Positions 21,869 to 32,943 of a stretch of 64,000 nt of DNA are shown piece after piece. The DNA is taken from contig NW_024037074.1 of the NCBI RefSeq assembly GCF_015706575.1, positions 26,587,334 through 26,651,333 of the forward strand. The letters are read 5' to 3'. The notes under the pieces are model-generated. The model saw nothing but the letters and a program-made list of their open reading frames with translations. It made no database searches and was not told where the DNA came from. Each line of letters begins with the position of its first letter. The first letter of the stretch is position 1. Source of the stretch: Patiria miniata (taxonomy: Eukaryota; Echinodermata; Asteroidea; Valvatida; Asterinidae). The translations under genes were made by a program, and so were the position numbers.

Positions 21869-23616
21869 GTTATGTTATGTTATGTTATGTTGTGTTATGT
21901 TTTATTCCACAAATAGGAACAAACCCCATGACCCTGGGGAAGGGTTACAACAGTGAAATTAAACACTGAATTATTTGGCAGGTGGGTTAACAAAGAATAT
22001 GCTTTAAAATTACGTCATGCTTTGCCTCTCTTTAAGATTTGTACATTGGAAAATAAATTTAGCCACACATATAATAGTGTGTTTATCTGCCAACGACATC
22101 AGAAAAAAGAATTTATCATTTTTTGTTAAACCATTAAAGCCAGGCTCCATTTTACAAATGTCAGTGAGAAAGTTAGTTCGAAGATCATTATATAAAGGAC
22201 ATTCTAAAAGAAAATGCATTTCTGTTTCAACATCAAGTAGACAATGTGGACATAACCTTTCATGTAGAGCTAAACCAGTGTATCTACCAACTTCAATCAT
22301 CAACTTGTGAGATGAACATCTAAATTGAGAAAAACAAGATCTATAACCAGAATCCAATAAGTGGCATAAATATGGCTCAAACTCATATAATTTTTTAAAC
22401 ATACGGTAAGTACGAAGTTTGTTTTTTCTGGTTACTATCTTTTCTAAGGTCATAATGCAGTCTGTCGTTCCACTGTTTAATATAGCTGTCTTGCAACAGA
22501 TTAGTAAGAGTACTCAATACAGGCCTTTTATTACTACCGCAAGTACTTGTTGGAACATTCCAATGAACTGTGTTGAAACACTTACGTAACCTTAAGGAGA
22601 GCGAGGTTTTACGGCGAATTCCTAACGCTGAGTCTTCACAAAATGCATTGTATAAAATAGAACTCTCGGGTTTTTCAGACAAGTGAAACCAATATCTAAG
22701 AGTATTAACACTGTGCTCAATATATAAGGGGAATCGACCTACTTCTGCTAACACAGCATCATTCGAAGTTTGTTTTTTAACGTTTAAAACAAATTTAAAC
22801 CATTTCAATTGAAAAACCTCAGCTCTCCTACAAGCTCCTTTCCATATAATTTCAGAACCATAAGAAATAACAGGTTTAAACAAGATGTCGAATACTTCCA
22901 ACAATAATTTAGGAGCTAAATCGTAACCAACACTCTTGCGATATAAACCTGCAACCTTGGAGGCCCTGTTAACCAGATTATTGATGGAGAATTTAAACGA
23001 TCCGGATGTTTGGAAAATAATGCCCAAGTATGATTGCAAATCAACAACATTGACACACTCACCATAAAAATAAAAATCTGTCTTAGAATCACTTTTTTGG
23101 TACAGATCACTATTAAAGATCATAACATTAGTTTTATCAGTATTAACCGTTAATCTCCATTTGTTACAATAAACTTCCAATCTTTTAAGAAGTAGTTGAA
23201 AGCCATCGTTTGATAAAATAATCATGTCATCCGCGTAAAGTAAAGTACTAATATTACGGGAACCCACATTGACACCATGGAATGGAGCCCTACTCAGGTC
23301 AGTATCAATATCATTTAAAAACAAAGAAAACAACAATGGACTTAAAACAGCACCTTGTTGAACACCAACATTACAAGGGAAAACGGAAGTAACCCCACAC
23401 TTTAGTTTTACGCGACCCTTCACAGAGCTGTACATGCTACGTAAAATATTAATTGCTTTAGAACTAATACCAGAATTAATTAATTTAAACCAAAGTAAAG
23501 ATCGATCTACACAATCAAAGGCTTTTTTTAAGTCAACAAAACACACGTATAATTTTTCTTTTTTCGAAATTTTGAATCAGGGTATTAAGAACGAAAACAT
23601 TATCAAGAGTACTGTG
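21869..23616 (-). mobile_element. LINE, 5'-truncated, reverse transcriptase region
   Basis: Non-LTR retrotransposon fragment read on the minus strand. 23546-22395 encodes reverse transcriptase motifs (FVDLKKAFD, GVQQGAVLSPLLFSLF, LLYADDMIIL, LTVNTDKTNVMIF). 22453-22010 continues in another frame, so there is one frameshift near 22,400-22,450. That part carries a Cys/His segment LCPHCLLDVETEMHFLLECP, typical of the C-termini of CR1/RTE-like LINEs. The 3' end is a short (CATAA)n-type tail at 21869-21910. The paralogous site near 52677-52690 is empty, so it inserted after the two flanks separated. The clade is uncertain. Confidence 0.92.
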
Positions 23617-25060
23617 TCATCGAAATGTCACTGTACTATTTCCTTCTCTGAAAAAATAACTGTCATTCCTGTCATGTTTTGCTTGTGTCTAAGTCTGAGG
23701 AACTTGCTTCAAATTTGCCATGTTAACAATCACACTTTTGAAATTTTGATTTTCTATTCAGTTCTTTTATGGAACGGTTTCCATCTCCAGATTTTCGCCA
23801 CATACTCAAACCCCAAAAGTGCCCCTTTTAAAAAAAACCTTTGCCTTTTTACATACAAATTATAATATTTTGAAAAGTTATTTTTGTAAATCTAAAAAGG
23901 ACAAAACCGTCCAAAAATGACAAAAAAATCTTCAATCAATACAGCAAAAATAACTTGCAATCATATTCACGGTTACTGTGCATGCCTTTCATTTTACATT
24001 CCAAAGACAAAACAATTTCATTATACTTAATTTCAAAAGACCATCAGGTGAAAAAATAGTAACAATAACGGGTAATTATAGAAATTTTGATTAACGTACA
24101 ATGTACTTTAAATGTTCAAAAGTGCTAGTCACTGCTATACTATAAAGAAAAAAGGGTGTTTGTGTGTGTTCAATACTTGGAGAAAATGCCATTTTAAATC
24201 TTTGCTTAAAAGTCAACTTATTAAATGGATCCACCTGAAAACAATAAATCGACAACCCCTTTGAATTTTGGCTTTACCCCATTGTACTTCAAAATGGCGA
24301 TTTCCGACTTGATGCTCATTTTGGGATGACAGGTTAATTGCAAGCGAGGAAATGTATAATATGCAAGTTCATTATTTAAAAATACTATTAACGGTATACA
24401 CTGTATTAACTACAATATAAAAACTAAATTTACCTCTTTCTATGTTTCAATGAACTTGTTTAAACACTTAAATTCAGTTTAAGAAAAGCTACACCTTTTC
24501 ACTGTCTATATGTACATGTCAACAATTTCTTACTTTTTTCCTTGCCTAACATTTACGAGTTCGAAAAATACAGTATGAAGAATGAGTTCTTTATTTTTTA
24601 CAGTAGCCACACCCTAAACCCATTCACCAACATAATAAATTCACTGAAATGTCACTGTCCTGTTTCCTTCTCTGAAAAACTCTGCAATTCCTGTCATGTT
24701 TTTCTGGTGTCTAATTTGGAGTAACTTGCTTCAAATTTGCGATGTGAAAGATCGTATTTTTAAAACAATTATTCTAATTTTAAATTTTTATTTTCTATTT
24801 GGTTCTATTCATCTCCAGATTTTTGCCAAAGACTCAAAAGTGTCTATTTTCTCAAACTTTGCCTTTCTTTAAATTCTGTTTGTAATGTTTGGAAAGTTCC
24901 TTTTTTTTGTAAATCTAAGAAAAGGGACGAAAACATCATAAAAAAAAGACTAAAAGTCTTCAACACTGAAAAAAAAAACCCTTGCAATCATATCCACGGT
25001 TACTGTATGCACCATTTATATTCATTCAAAGACAAACAGGCCTAATATCCTAAATTTCAC
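23617..25060. repeat. Array flank with second deleted long-tail slot
   Basis: 23617-24180 matches 52690-53406, ending at CAATACTTGG just before the long-tail gene of the right unit. 24181 onward matches 56467 onward. About 3 kb, including the whole long-tail gene, is missing at 24180/24181. The rest is 3' flank of the next short-tail gene. Confidence 0.75.
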
Positions 25061-25399
25061 GGGGTCCGCTCATAAGTCCGACGCCTCATAGGTCCGACGC
25101 CTCATTAGTCCGACAAAATCGCATCCCCTAAGCAAAAAAAGACCCATAAGTCCAACGCCTTATAGGTCCGACGCCTCATAAGTCCAACGCCTCATAGCTC
25201 CGACGCCTCATAGCTCTGACGCCTCGTAAGTCTGACAAATTAAACGCCTCGTTTTTCCGTTGTCGGACTTATGAGACGTCGGACCTATGAGGCGGAATAA
25301 ATAAATGTTATGCCTCATAAGTCCGACGCCTCATAAGTCCGAAATTTCGGACTTATGAGGCGTCGGACCTATGAGGCGTCGGACTTATGATACGGCCCC
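25061..25399. mobile_element. MITE built from repeated CATAAGTCCGACGCCT words
   Basis: A 339-bp element flanked by a perfect 8-bp repeat AATTTCAC (25053-25060, 25400-25407). Both ends consist of iterated 15-18-bp words (TCATAAGTCCGACGCC, TCATAGGTCCGACGCC) in opposite orientation, so the whole folds into a long imperfect hairpin. The paralogous sites near 45955 and 59750 are empty. The 8-bp duplication suggests a hAT-like source. Confidence 0.88.
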
Positions 25400-25589
25400 A
25401 ATTTCACAAGACCACCAGTCAAAAAAAAATATTAGGCCAAATAAAACAAAACATGTTTAGCGTCCTGCCTTTTTGGAAAAAAAAGGAATGTGGAGGCCCT
25501 TTTTCCCCCCGTCCAAAATGGCCGCCCACTTTTTCAGAGGGTTGCAGACATCAAAATATTTGGTTGGAATCAAACATACAAGTTGAACA

Positions 25590-25595
25590 TTTATT
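25590..25595 (-). promoter_or_regulatory. Poly(A) signal AATAAA
   Basis: Minus-strand AATAAA about 100 bases past the stop of the gene at 25695-27233, just after a transcript G tract (C run at 25603-25613). Confidence 0.65.
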
Positions 25596-25694
25596 ATATA
25601 ATCCCCCCCCCCCCAAAAAAAACCCCAAACAAACAAACAAACAATCAAATTTGTCGAAGAGCACAGGGAACGCAACTTTTACATTCTGTTTTTT

Positions 25695-27233
25695 TCATTT
25701 GATGGTTGCTGCTAGCTTGGATGGCACTTCATACCCAGATGCGTCCTGCATAGGAACTCTCAAGCTCTGCTTCTTTATCTTGACAGGGTGTGGAACAGCC
25801 TTGTCAATTTTGCCTCTGGATGCAGTAGGATAATTCTTGCACTCTGGGTAGGAAGCATAAGCATACTCGAGGCTTTCCTTGCACGTAGGAGAATCCTGCA
25901 GTTCCAGGTAGTCAGAGGTGATAGGACCATCCCTATCCTCCTGGACCGCAGCATAAGCAGAGTCTTGCATTTCTTGACCTTGCTCTGCCGCATCTTGGAC
26001 ATCATCGTACTCATGGCCTGCTCGCGTCATTTTCAGTCCCGCTGGGGGGCTTGTAGACTTCTGGTAATGTTTTCTTTGCCACACAAGCAAGATATTGAGG
26101 ACAATCACTGCTACTGCTAGGACCACAACCGCCACGATCAAAACCACAGTGACAGGAGATGATTGTTCAATCTTGGGATAATTGCTAGGTGGTTCCTTGG
26201 AGGGTTTGTCTGTGAGTAACCCTGTGGATACAACACTCATTGTTGTCTGTTCCCAGTTGACTACATCAATCCTTGTGGTTGTATTACCAGACAATCCAGA
26301 TGGTACACTGACAATGCAGACCAATTCAAGATTCTCCATTACAGCTATCTGCAATGTTTGCCCATTCACGGACACTGTGTACCTCTCTGTCGGTAGGATT
26401 TGTCCTGTTTCAGTGTTGATTACTTTCCAACTGTAGTTGGTGATATTAGGCACGCCCTCCCCACTGCATTGGAAAGTTGTAAAAGTCCCCTCCTCAACTC
26501 TAGATAGTGCAGGTAGGATGGTGGCCTGTGGTAAGATTCTTAGCGGCATCACGGAGCAGTTACGCGGCTCATCCAAGGCAGGTGTGGTCATGATACAAGT
26601 GAAAATCACGCCATTGTCTTGAGCTTGTAACTGATATCCATAAATAATTGAATTAGTCATCGGACCTGCAACCTGTTCATTCTCCCTATAATAGGTGATG
26701 TTTGGAGCAGGATTTCCACTTTCCGAATTACAGTAAAGAGTCACATAGTCTCCCACGGTCCCTGATGCAGGTTGTACACTGCACCATGGTGACTGTGTGG
26801 ATGGTGTGACCAGAACCATAAGCCTAGCCGTGCCAGCAGTCTCCCCTGTGCCCTTGGGAAAAGCATACTGGCACAAATACGTGCCTTCATCGGTTTCCTG
26901 TACATTTGTGATCCTCAGAGTAAACTCGTCTTGGCTCTCATTACCTATGATGGACAGACGTTGTTCCAGCTGTGGGGGTAGAGGTGGGTTTACACCTAAC
27001 AATCTATCAACGCTAAGGTACACAAAGCTTCCTTGTCCTTGGTAAAACCAGTAGATAGTATAACCAACTACATTTGTCAAGTCACACACGAATTCGACTG
27101 TGTCTCCTTCATGAACCACAGCATCCTGCGGGCCTCTTTCTAGCCGGGGCTGTGCCAGAACATGATGACAAGCAACACTTAGGAAGAAACACAGCAGACC
27201 AGCAGACAGAATAAATCTATCAATGGGAGACAT
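25695..27233 (-). CDS. Ig-domain ITIM-type receptor, short-tail gene 2
   Basis: 512 residues, one exon, MSPIDRF ectodomain class. Signal peptide 1-27 (ends VLA); Ig1 with C50, W62 and C121 (DEGTYLC); Ig2 with C168/C213 and outer pair C151/C226; Ig3 with C256/C306; membrane segment about 361-384; tail tyrosines Y409 (EYDDV), Y427 (SAYAAV) and Y442 (SDYLEL, ITIM-like), ending AATIK. The ATG at 27233 sits in a fair Kozak context (A at -3) and is the only sensible start before the signal peptide. The gene and its whole upstream flank are nearly identical to the gene at 60023, while Ig1 differs by many residues. Likely a plasma-membrane inhibitory receptor; the ligand cannot be told. Confidence 0.92.
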   Translation of the reverse strand: MSPIDRFILSAGLLCFFLSVACHHVLAQPRLERGPQDAVVHEGDTVEFVCDLTNVVGYTIYWFYQGQGSFVYLSVDRLLGVNPPLPPQLEQRLSIIGNESQDEFTLRITNVQETDEGTYLCQYAFPKGTGETAGTARLMVLVTPSTQSPWCSVQPASGTVGDYVTLYCNSESGNPAPNITYYRENEQVAGPMTNSIIYGYQLQAQDNGVIFTCIMTTPALDEPRNCSVMPLRILPQATILPALSRVEEGTFTTFQCSGEGVPNITNYSWKVINTETGQILPTERYTVSVNGQTLQIAVMENLELVCIVSVPSGLSGNTTTRIDVVNWEQTTMSVVSTGLLTDKPSKEPPSNYPKIEQSSPVTVVLIVAVVVLAVAVIVLNILLVWQRKHYQKSTSPPAGLKMTRAGHEYDDVQDAAEQGQEMQDSAYAAVQEDRDGPITSDYLELQDSPTCKESLEYAYASYPECKNYPTASRGKIDKAVPHPVKIKKQSLRVPMQDASGYEVPSKLAATIK

Positions 27234-27379
27234 GTTGGCGGCTTCAAGCCTTCAGACACAGGCTACCTTTCCACAAAGTTAATCCAACCAATGTTTTGTC
27301 GAACTCTTTCTGTTAGCAGAGAACTGTTTCGTGATTGTAATTCAGAGCATTTTGAAACACTTAGTTTTTTTCCCCTTCT

Positions 27380-27385
27380 ACTTCC
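27380..27385 (-). promoter_or_regulatory. ETS-like GGAAGT motif upstream of gene 2
   Basis: The minus strand reads AGGAAGTAGAAGGGG about 150 bases before the ATG. The same position class (about 145-185 bases upstream) carries GGAAGT in four other paralogs. Inferred regulatory role. Confidence 0.35.
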
Positions 27386-28049
27386 TAGTTTGAGGAAACT
27401 ATGAACCCCAAATTATCACATGATTGACACTTTTAGTTTCAGAATTACTTCCTGTTTTCTTAACACATCCTTTGAAAGACTTTTGACATTATAGATGATA
27501 TAGATAAAACAGAAATGAAAAAAGAAATCCTGTGTTTACAAAAAATGAAATTTTAATTATGATTCTGTTCCAACTCAAAAAGTGATTACATGTAATGTAC
27601 GTACATGTAATTTACTGTGATATGGTTTATGGCTTTTGTATGCCCTCATCAAGCAGTGGCATTTCCACACATTGGTAATACAAATGCCGTGGTTAAGTTA
27701 TAAAAAGACTCATTCACATGTTCTCTCACAGAGATGGGTTTGCTCAGTTTCAATCAGTTCAAATTGTTACTTTTCTGTTTACTTACATTGTTCATATCAA
27801 CATATTATTTATCTTAATTGTCTAACAAGTGTATATTTTGGTCATGTAAGGAATATACGGTACATGCACCCTATATATTATTCAGTACAATATGTCCTTG
27901 TACCGGTATGTCAGTCCCTGAACCCATGATCGGAATTACACATGACATATTCCACGTTCCTGTTTCCCTTTCTGTACTTCCTTTGCCGTTGTCTAGAGGC
28001 TGATCAGATTTGACCTATTTAAACTTTGGTTTGATGCTTCCAATGTTAA

Positions 28050-28575
28050 AGGTGTTGCTGGACACAATTTGCAAAAAATAATATATATATATTTTTTATA
28101 ATTTGCAGATTAAAGGAACAAAATACAATAACTCATCTGAAGCAGCTTATTAAAAAAACCCATTTCAGCTCAGTAGATCTCATAGCTTTTGACATAATTT
28201 TGAAAATGCATCTTCATGTTTCTCGATGCAGAGCAAGATTTCCGTTGAAAGCCCTCCCATCTAAACTATTCATTAATACTTTTTGACTTGCACCCGCTTG
28301 TGGTATGATCCGTAGTTTCTCATATTGCGAAATATATTAAATTCAGTCATTTGGGAGTAGTAGTTGTTAAAAAAAAAATTCTCGCAATGGTTCGATCCGA
28401 AACATTGTCAGGAAATGATGGAATTTCCTCTTTCTTGAACATGACAGCATACTAGGCACAACGATTTCACAGGATGCTTGACATTATTATACACTTACAA
28501 GTTACAGTTAAGTAGGATATTTCATAATGTTTGGCAGATTTGTTTTTGAATATTTGCAAATAGTGTCCATTACTT
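28050..28575. mobile_element. TTAA-flanked MITE, AGGTGTTGCTGG family
   Basis: A 526-bp element flanked by TTAA (28046-28049, 28576-28579). The ends are imperfect inverted repeats (AGGTGTTGCTGGACAC and, inverted, AAGTAATGGACAC). The same insertion is present at 62377-62894, so it predates that duplication. Related to 31342-31857 and to the remnants at 3300-3832. Confidence 0.75.
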
Positions 28576-29451
28576 TTAATGTGAGGATGCAGTATTTTGC
28601 TTGTTTGTTTGGTATTATTTATAAATAACCATTTCCCCCTGCAGTTTCTTCAACAGAATATATCCCACATCAGAGAAACTTTTTAAAAGCATCTATTTTC
28701 TAAATTCTGTTACCTAAAATAGTAAAAGAAAATACAAAACAAGTGGGGGATGGCTTGTGGGAGGGTGGCTTAGTGGTTGGGAGGATGGCTAGAGAGCATC
28801 TTACAATTGGATGGACTGTTCAAAGCAGAAGATATTGGACACCATTAAATAGTAGAAGGCACTCTTTGTTGAAGCAAGTCAAGAAAGCCGCACAACTCTT
28901 CCAAGGGGGGGGGGGGGAGGGGGGGGGGCACCCTAAATATGCCAGTGCTATTCTCTAATGAAGCGATTACAAAAGATCTGCCAAAACTGGTTTTTAGCAC
29001 AGCAACCTGATCAAGCTGATGTAAACATGGCCACCACTCGTTACGGACTTGTGTAGTTTCTGAGCATTATTATCTTGTTTTGTTTAAATTAACAACATAA
29101 AAATAGAAGACACTTTTATTTGTATGATTACAGTCCGTGGCGAAACAGTTGACCCCTGTGGGGTAGCATTCATTGACCAATTTTCCGAACGATTTACTTG
29201 GCTTCAAATACATGTGCAGTACCAATGGCAGGATCCGTTGCTAAGTGTGTGGTACCACCCATCACTAGGATTAGGTGACACTTCTCCCTCACCATTACGT
29301 AACACTTTGATGGTGAATTAAAGACTGCACACAAACAATGTGTCCTTTCATCAAGTTTGAAGAAGATCAAGTCAAATCCGTTTCATCTATAGTTCTTGCA
29401 GGCTTCACACTAATACATACATCACGGTAGCTTCAACCAAACTTTAAGGTA

Positions 29452-29760
29452 GACTACATCATTTCTCATTTGTGTATTTTTCCCGTTTGAAGCAACAAAA
29501 GTGCTAAATCTAAAGAAGGAGCTTAACAACTAACCTGATGAAGTTTCAGCTCAGTGAATGCTGTGTATTCCGAGAAAACAATATTCTGGGATCCCGATTT
29601 CAATTCAAAAGTTGCCGAGTCATGTTTTGAATTGCGCCCGAAATAAGCGTCCTGGACACCTTGTCATTCAGTTGATTGCAGCTACGTGATGTCACATACT
29701 GAACTGACGAATAACAGCAACCGCACGCGCATGTGCCTCATGTCGACACTTGCTCGCACT
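29452..29760 (-). mobile_element. Truncated AGCTATAGTCC element
   Basis: Reverse complement of about 12109-11805 of the full element (ACTACATCATTTCTC, CTAACCTGATGAAGTTTCAG, GGGATCCCGATTTC). It ends abruptly at 29760, where common array flank begins. Confidence 0.75.
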
Positions 29761-31341
29761 CATTTCTATTTTTTTCATGAACTTGTAGTTTAAACACATT
29801 TGAGTTTAAACGCACTGGTTACTGAAAAATTACAACTTTTTCTCACACTGTAAATAGATGTTAAAGTCAATAACTTTTTACTTTTTCTCCTTGACAAATA
29901 ATAATGTACAAGTGTAGTATTCATTATGATATTTCAATCCTTTATCTATTACAGTTTATATAAGCCACAACCCTCACCCAATGAACAGAATAATACATTC
30001 ACCGAAATGTCCCCGTACCATTTCCTTCTCTGAAAAAAAATAACTGTAAATCTTCGTCACGTTTTTCTGGTTTCTAATTTGGAGGAAATTGCTTTAAATT
30101 TGCAATGTGAATGATCATACTTTTGAAAGTTTTATTTTGTACTTGGTTCTAGAACTGTTTCCATCTCCAGATTTTGCCAGAAAATCAAAAATGCCTCTTT
30201 TTAAAACTTTGCCTTTCTGTACAAAAATTATAATCTTTTGAAAAGTTATTTTTTTCAAAAATTATAATCTTTTGAAAAGTTATTTTTGTAAATCTAAGAA
30301 ATGGGACAAAACAGTCCAAAAACTGCAAAAATAACTTGCAATCATATTCACGTTCACTGTGTATGCCTTTTGTTTTACATTCGAAAACAAAAAAGCTTCA
30401 TTTTCCTAGATTTCAAAAGACCAGCAGGCGAAAAAATAAAGTCCGTGGGACGAGGCCTTTTTTCGCTCGTCACGCGATCTGGTTCGCCAAATTTTATAAA
30501 ACTTCACAGACATGTAGATTATGGTGTACCATATCGAAAAAACTTTGTTCCCCGATCCACAGTTTGTTTGGGAATGACAAAATCTGGGATAAAAACGCTG
30601 ACAATTCTACATGAGAAAAAACCTGATGATGATGACAAGCAAAACTTGGCTCCGCCATTATAGCTATTTAAAGGACTCTGATACATTTTATGCCATAAAT
30701 ATGATCATCTTGGATGAAAAATTACATAACAATAAAAATCCTACTCATTTAAATATTAAACATTTAAAGCAACTGGTATTAGCTTATTTGCAAGTTATGC
30801 ACAAAATTAACAGCATTGTTTTAAATCTGTGGTGAAATTTTTCTTACATGTATAGGCCCTTTACAGCAATTTGTTGAATTAACCTCTCTTCTCCTGTTTA
30901 AATTTACCAATAACACATTTTTCAAAATTCCTTCATTCAAAAATTTACACCTTCTCCCCCCCCCCCAATTGACAGTGTCATGATCTGACTTGAGTTTAAC
31001 TTGATGATGCAACTTCCTTAAACCTAATAGGAAACCGTTTTTTTTTTTAAATATAATTCCACCCCCATTTTGAGAAAATGGCATTTAAAAATCTTGCTTA
31101 AAAGTCAACTTATCAAACGGATCCACCTGAAAACAAAAATTGGACAACCCCTTTAATTTTGGCTTAACCCCACTGAATTTCAAAATGGCAATTTCCGACT
31201 TGATGCTCACCTTGAGGTGACAGGTCAATTGCAAGCGAGGAAATGTATAATGCAAGTTCATTATTAAAAATACTATTATATTAACTACAACATAGAAATT
31301 AATTCCGATACCTCTTTCTATGTTTCAATAAACTTGTTTAA

Positions 31342-31857
31342 AGGGAATATACATCATTTGCTTTTGCTGTAATTTTCAGAAATGGATGGAATTGGGGGGT
31401 TGGAAATATATAGCAAATATAGTTACACTGACTTTTTTGAGGTTTTGGGTTCGAAAATGCTAAAAAAACCAAGAAAGACAATCATTTTCCTGTGGTCTGG
31501 CTCCCTGACTCCATATAAGAAGAAACAGAGCAGTTTACATACATTGGGGAATTGTAAGGTCAGGGAACCAGTCTAGCTGGCTTGTACCCGTTCATAGGTG
31601 TGTAATCGATTGCAAACAAGTGCGATGGTCAATTGGGGCCAGTATTTGAAAAAAAAGCCAGTTTTTTTCCAACGCTGGTCGGCCGACCAGCATTGGAAAT
31701 TGATACAAAAATACCACTTTTCTTGAAAATGACTGTATACCAGGTGCCATGATTTTACAGCATGCTTTACACTGTCATTCACTAACAGTCTAGCAAGGTA
31801 TTTCAAAATGATTTGGTAGTTTTATTTTTTGATGTTTGCGAATGTTGTATTTCCCCT
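31342..31857. mobile_element. TTAA-flanked MITE, AGGGAATATAC type
   Basis: A 516-bp element between TTAA copies (31338-31341, 31858-31861). The left end AGGGAATATACATCATTTGC and the right end, inverted, AGGGGAAATACAACATTCGC are similar. The paralogous flanks at 42930 and 56740 lack it. Confidence 0.78.
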
Positions 31858-32845
31858 TTAATGTTATATTTGGTTTGTTACTGGAAAGCTACAACTTTTC
31901 TTAATGCCTAATATGTACATGTAGGAGTTAGGAAAATGATGTTTGAGTTCTTTATTTACAGAAGGCGGGCCACACCCTTAACCCATCACCAAAAAAATTA
32001 ATTCACTCAAATGTCACTGCCCTCAGTGCCCTGTTTCCTTCTCTGAAAAAAACAAACCTCTGCATTCCTGTCATGGTTTGCTGGTGTGTAATTTGGAGTA
32101 ACTTGCTTCAGATTTGAGATGTGAGAGATCATATTTTAAAACAATTATTCTAATTTCAAATATTGATATTTCATTCGGTTCTATTATGGAACTATTTCCA
32201 TCTCCAGATTTTCGCCAAACACTCAAAAGTGCCTATTTTCTCAAACTTTGCCTTTCTTTAAATTGTTTTATAATGTTTTGAAAAGTTATTTTTGTAAATC
32301 TAAGAAACGGGAAAAAACCATCCAAAAAAATGACCAAAAATCTTTAACACTGCAAAAATAACTTGTAATCATATTCACGGTTACTTTATAAGCCATTTTT
32401 GATTTACATTCAAAGACCGTTATCCTAATTTCACAAGACCACCTGGCGAAAAAAAGGTAAATAACCACGTCATACCCAAACAACTCAGACATTGTAACAA
32501 AAACGAAAACAAAATGTTTAGTTTGCACTTAATAGTTTAGTGTACTCTTAATAGTTCAAGAATATAATCTGTAAGTCGCCCACCCAAAAAGCAAACAAAC
32601 AAGATAATTCAAGAAAAAAAATGTTTAACAAATTTTTGTTTTAACAACTTCCTTGTATTATCTCCCCTCCACTCGGCAGGGTAGGCTGGTTCCCACCCCA
32701 CAATCAGTATCAATGATGTACGGACCGGGTGCCATTCTGCTTGAAAGCTTATCTGTTTGTGCCCAAAACAAACAAACTTTTCCAGAGGGTTGCAGACAAT
32801 CAAAATATTTGGTTGGAATAAGACATGTATACAATTAGTTGAACA

Positions 32846-32851
32846 TTTACT
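32846..32851 (-). promoter_or_regulatory. Variant poly(A) signal AGTAAA
   Basis: At the place where the paralogs have AATAAA, this gene has AGTAAA (minus strand), a known weaker variant. It follows the same transcript G tract. Confidence 0.45.
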
Positions 32852-32943
32852 AATACCCCCCTCCCCCCTCCCCCCCAAAAAACCCCAACAATCAAATTTG
32901 TCGAAGAGCACAGGGAACGCAACTTTAATATTAATTTTTTTCA

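Larger units (their letters stand above)
27391..29760. repeat. Upstream flank of gene 2, duplicated at 61720-64000
   Basis: No gene supported. Nearly identical to the flank of the 60-kb gene. Contains a TTAA element (28050-28575), G runs at 28906-28928, and a partial AGCTATAGTCC element at the right edge. A 65-codon open stretch at 29124-29321 is preserved in both copies, as expected from the recent duplication; it has no other support. Confidence 0.65.
29762..32943. repeat. Array flank with third deleted long-tail slot
   Basis: 29762-30438 matches the 3' side of the long-tail slot. 30646 onward (TTGGCTCCGCCATTATAG) matches the 5' side at 42258 and 56041. Between them about 207 bp of unrelated sequence (30439-30645) replaces the gene. 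31342-31857 is a TTAA MITE. 32470-32943 is the 3' flank of the next gene and matches that of gene 1. Confidence 0.72.

Noticed and set aside
29124-29321. 65-codon open stretch kept in both duplicated flanks (also 63443-63640)
   Set aside because: Preservation is explained by the recent duplication. There is no domain and no other evidence, although an AG acceptor-like site precedes it.
30301-30663. 120-codon open stretch
   Set aside because: It spans the junction of array flank and a 207-bp filler in a deleted gene slot, so the frame is accidental.
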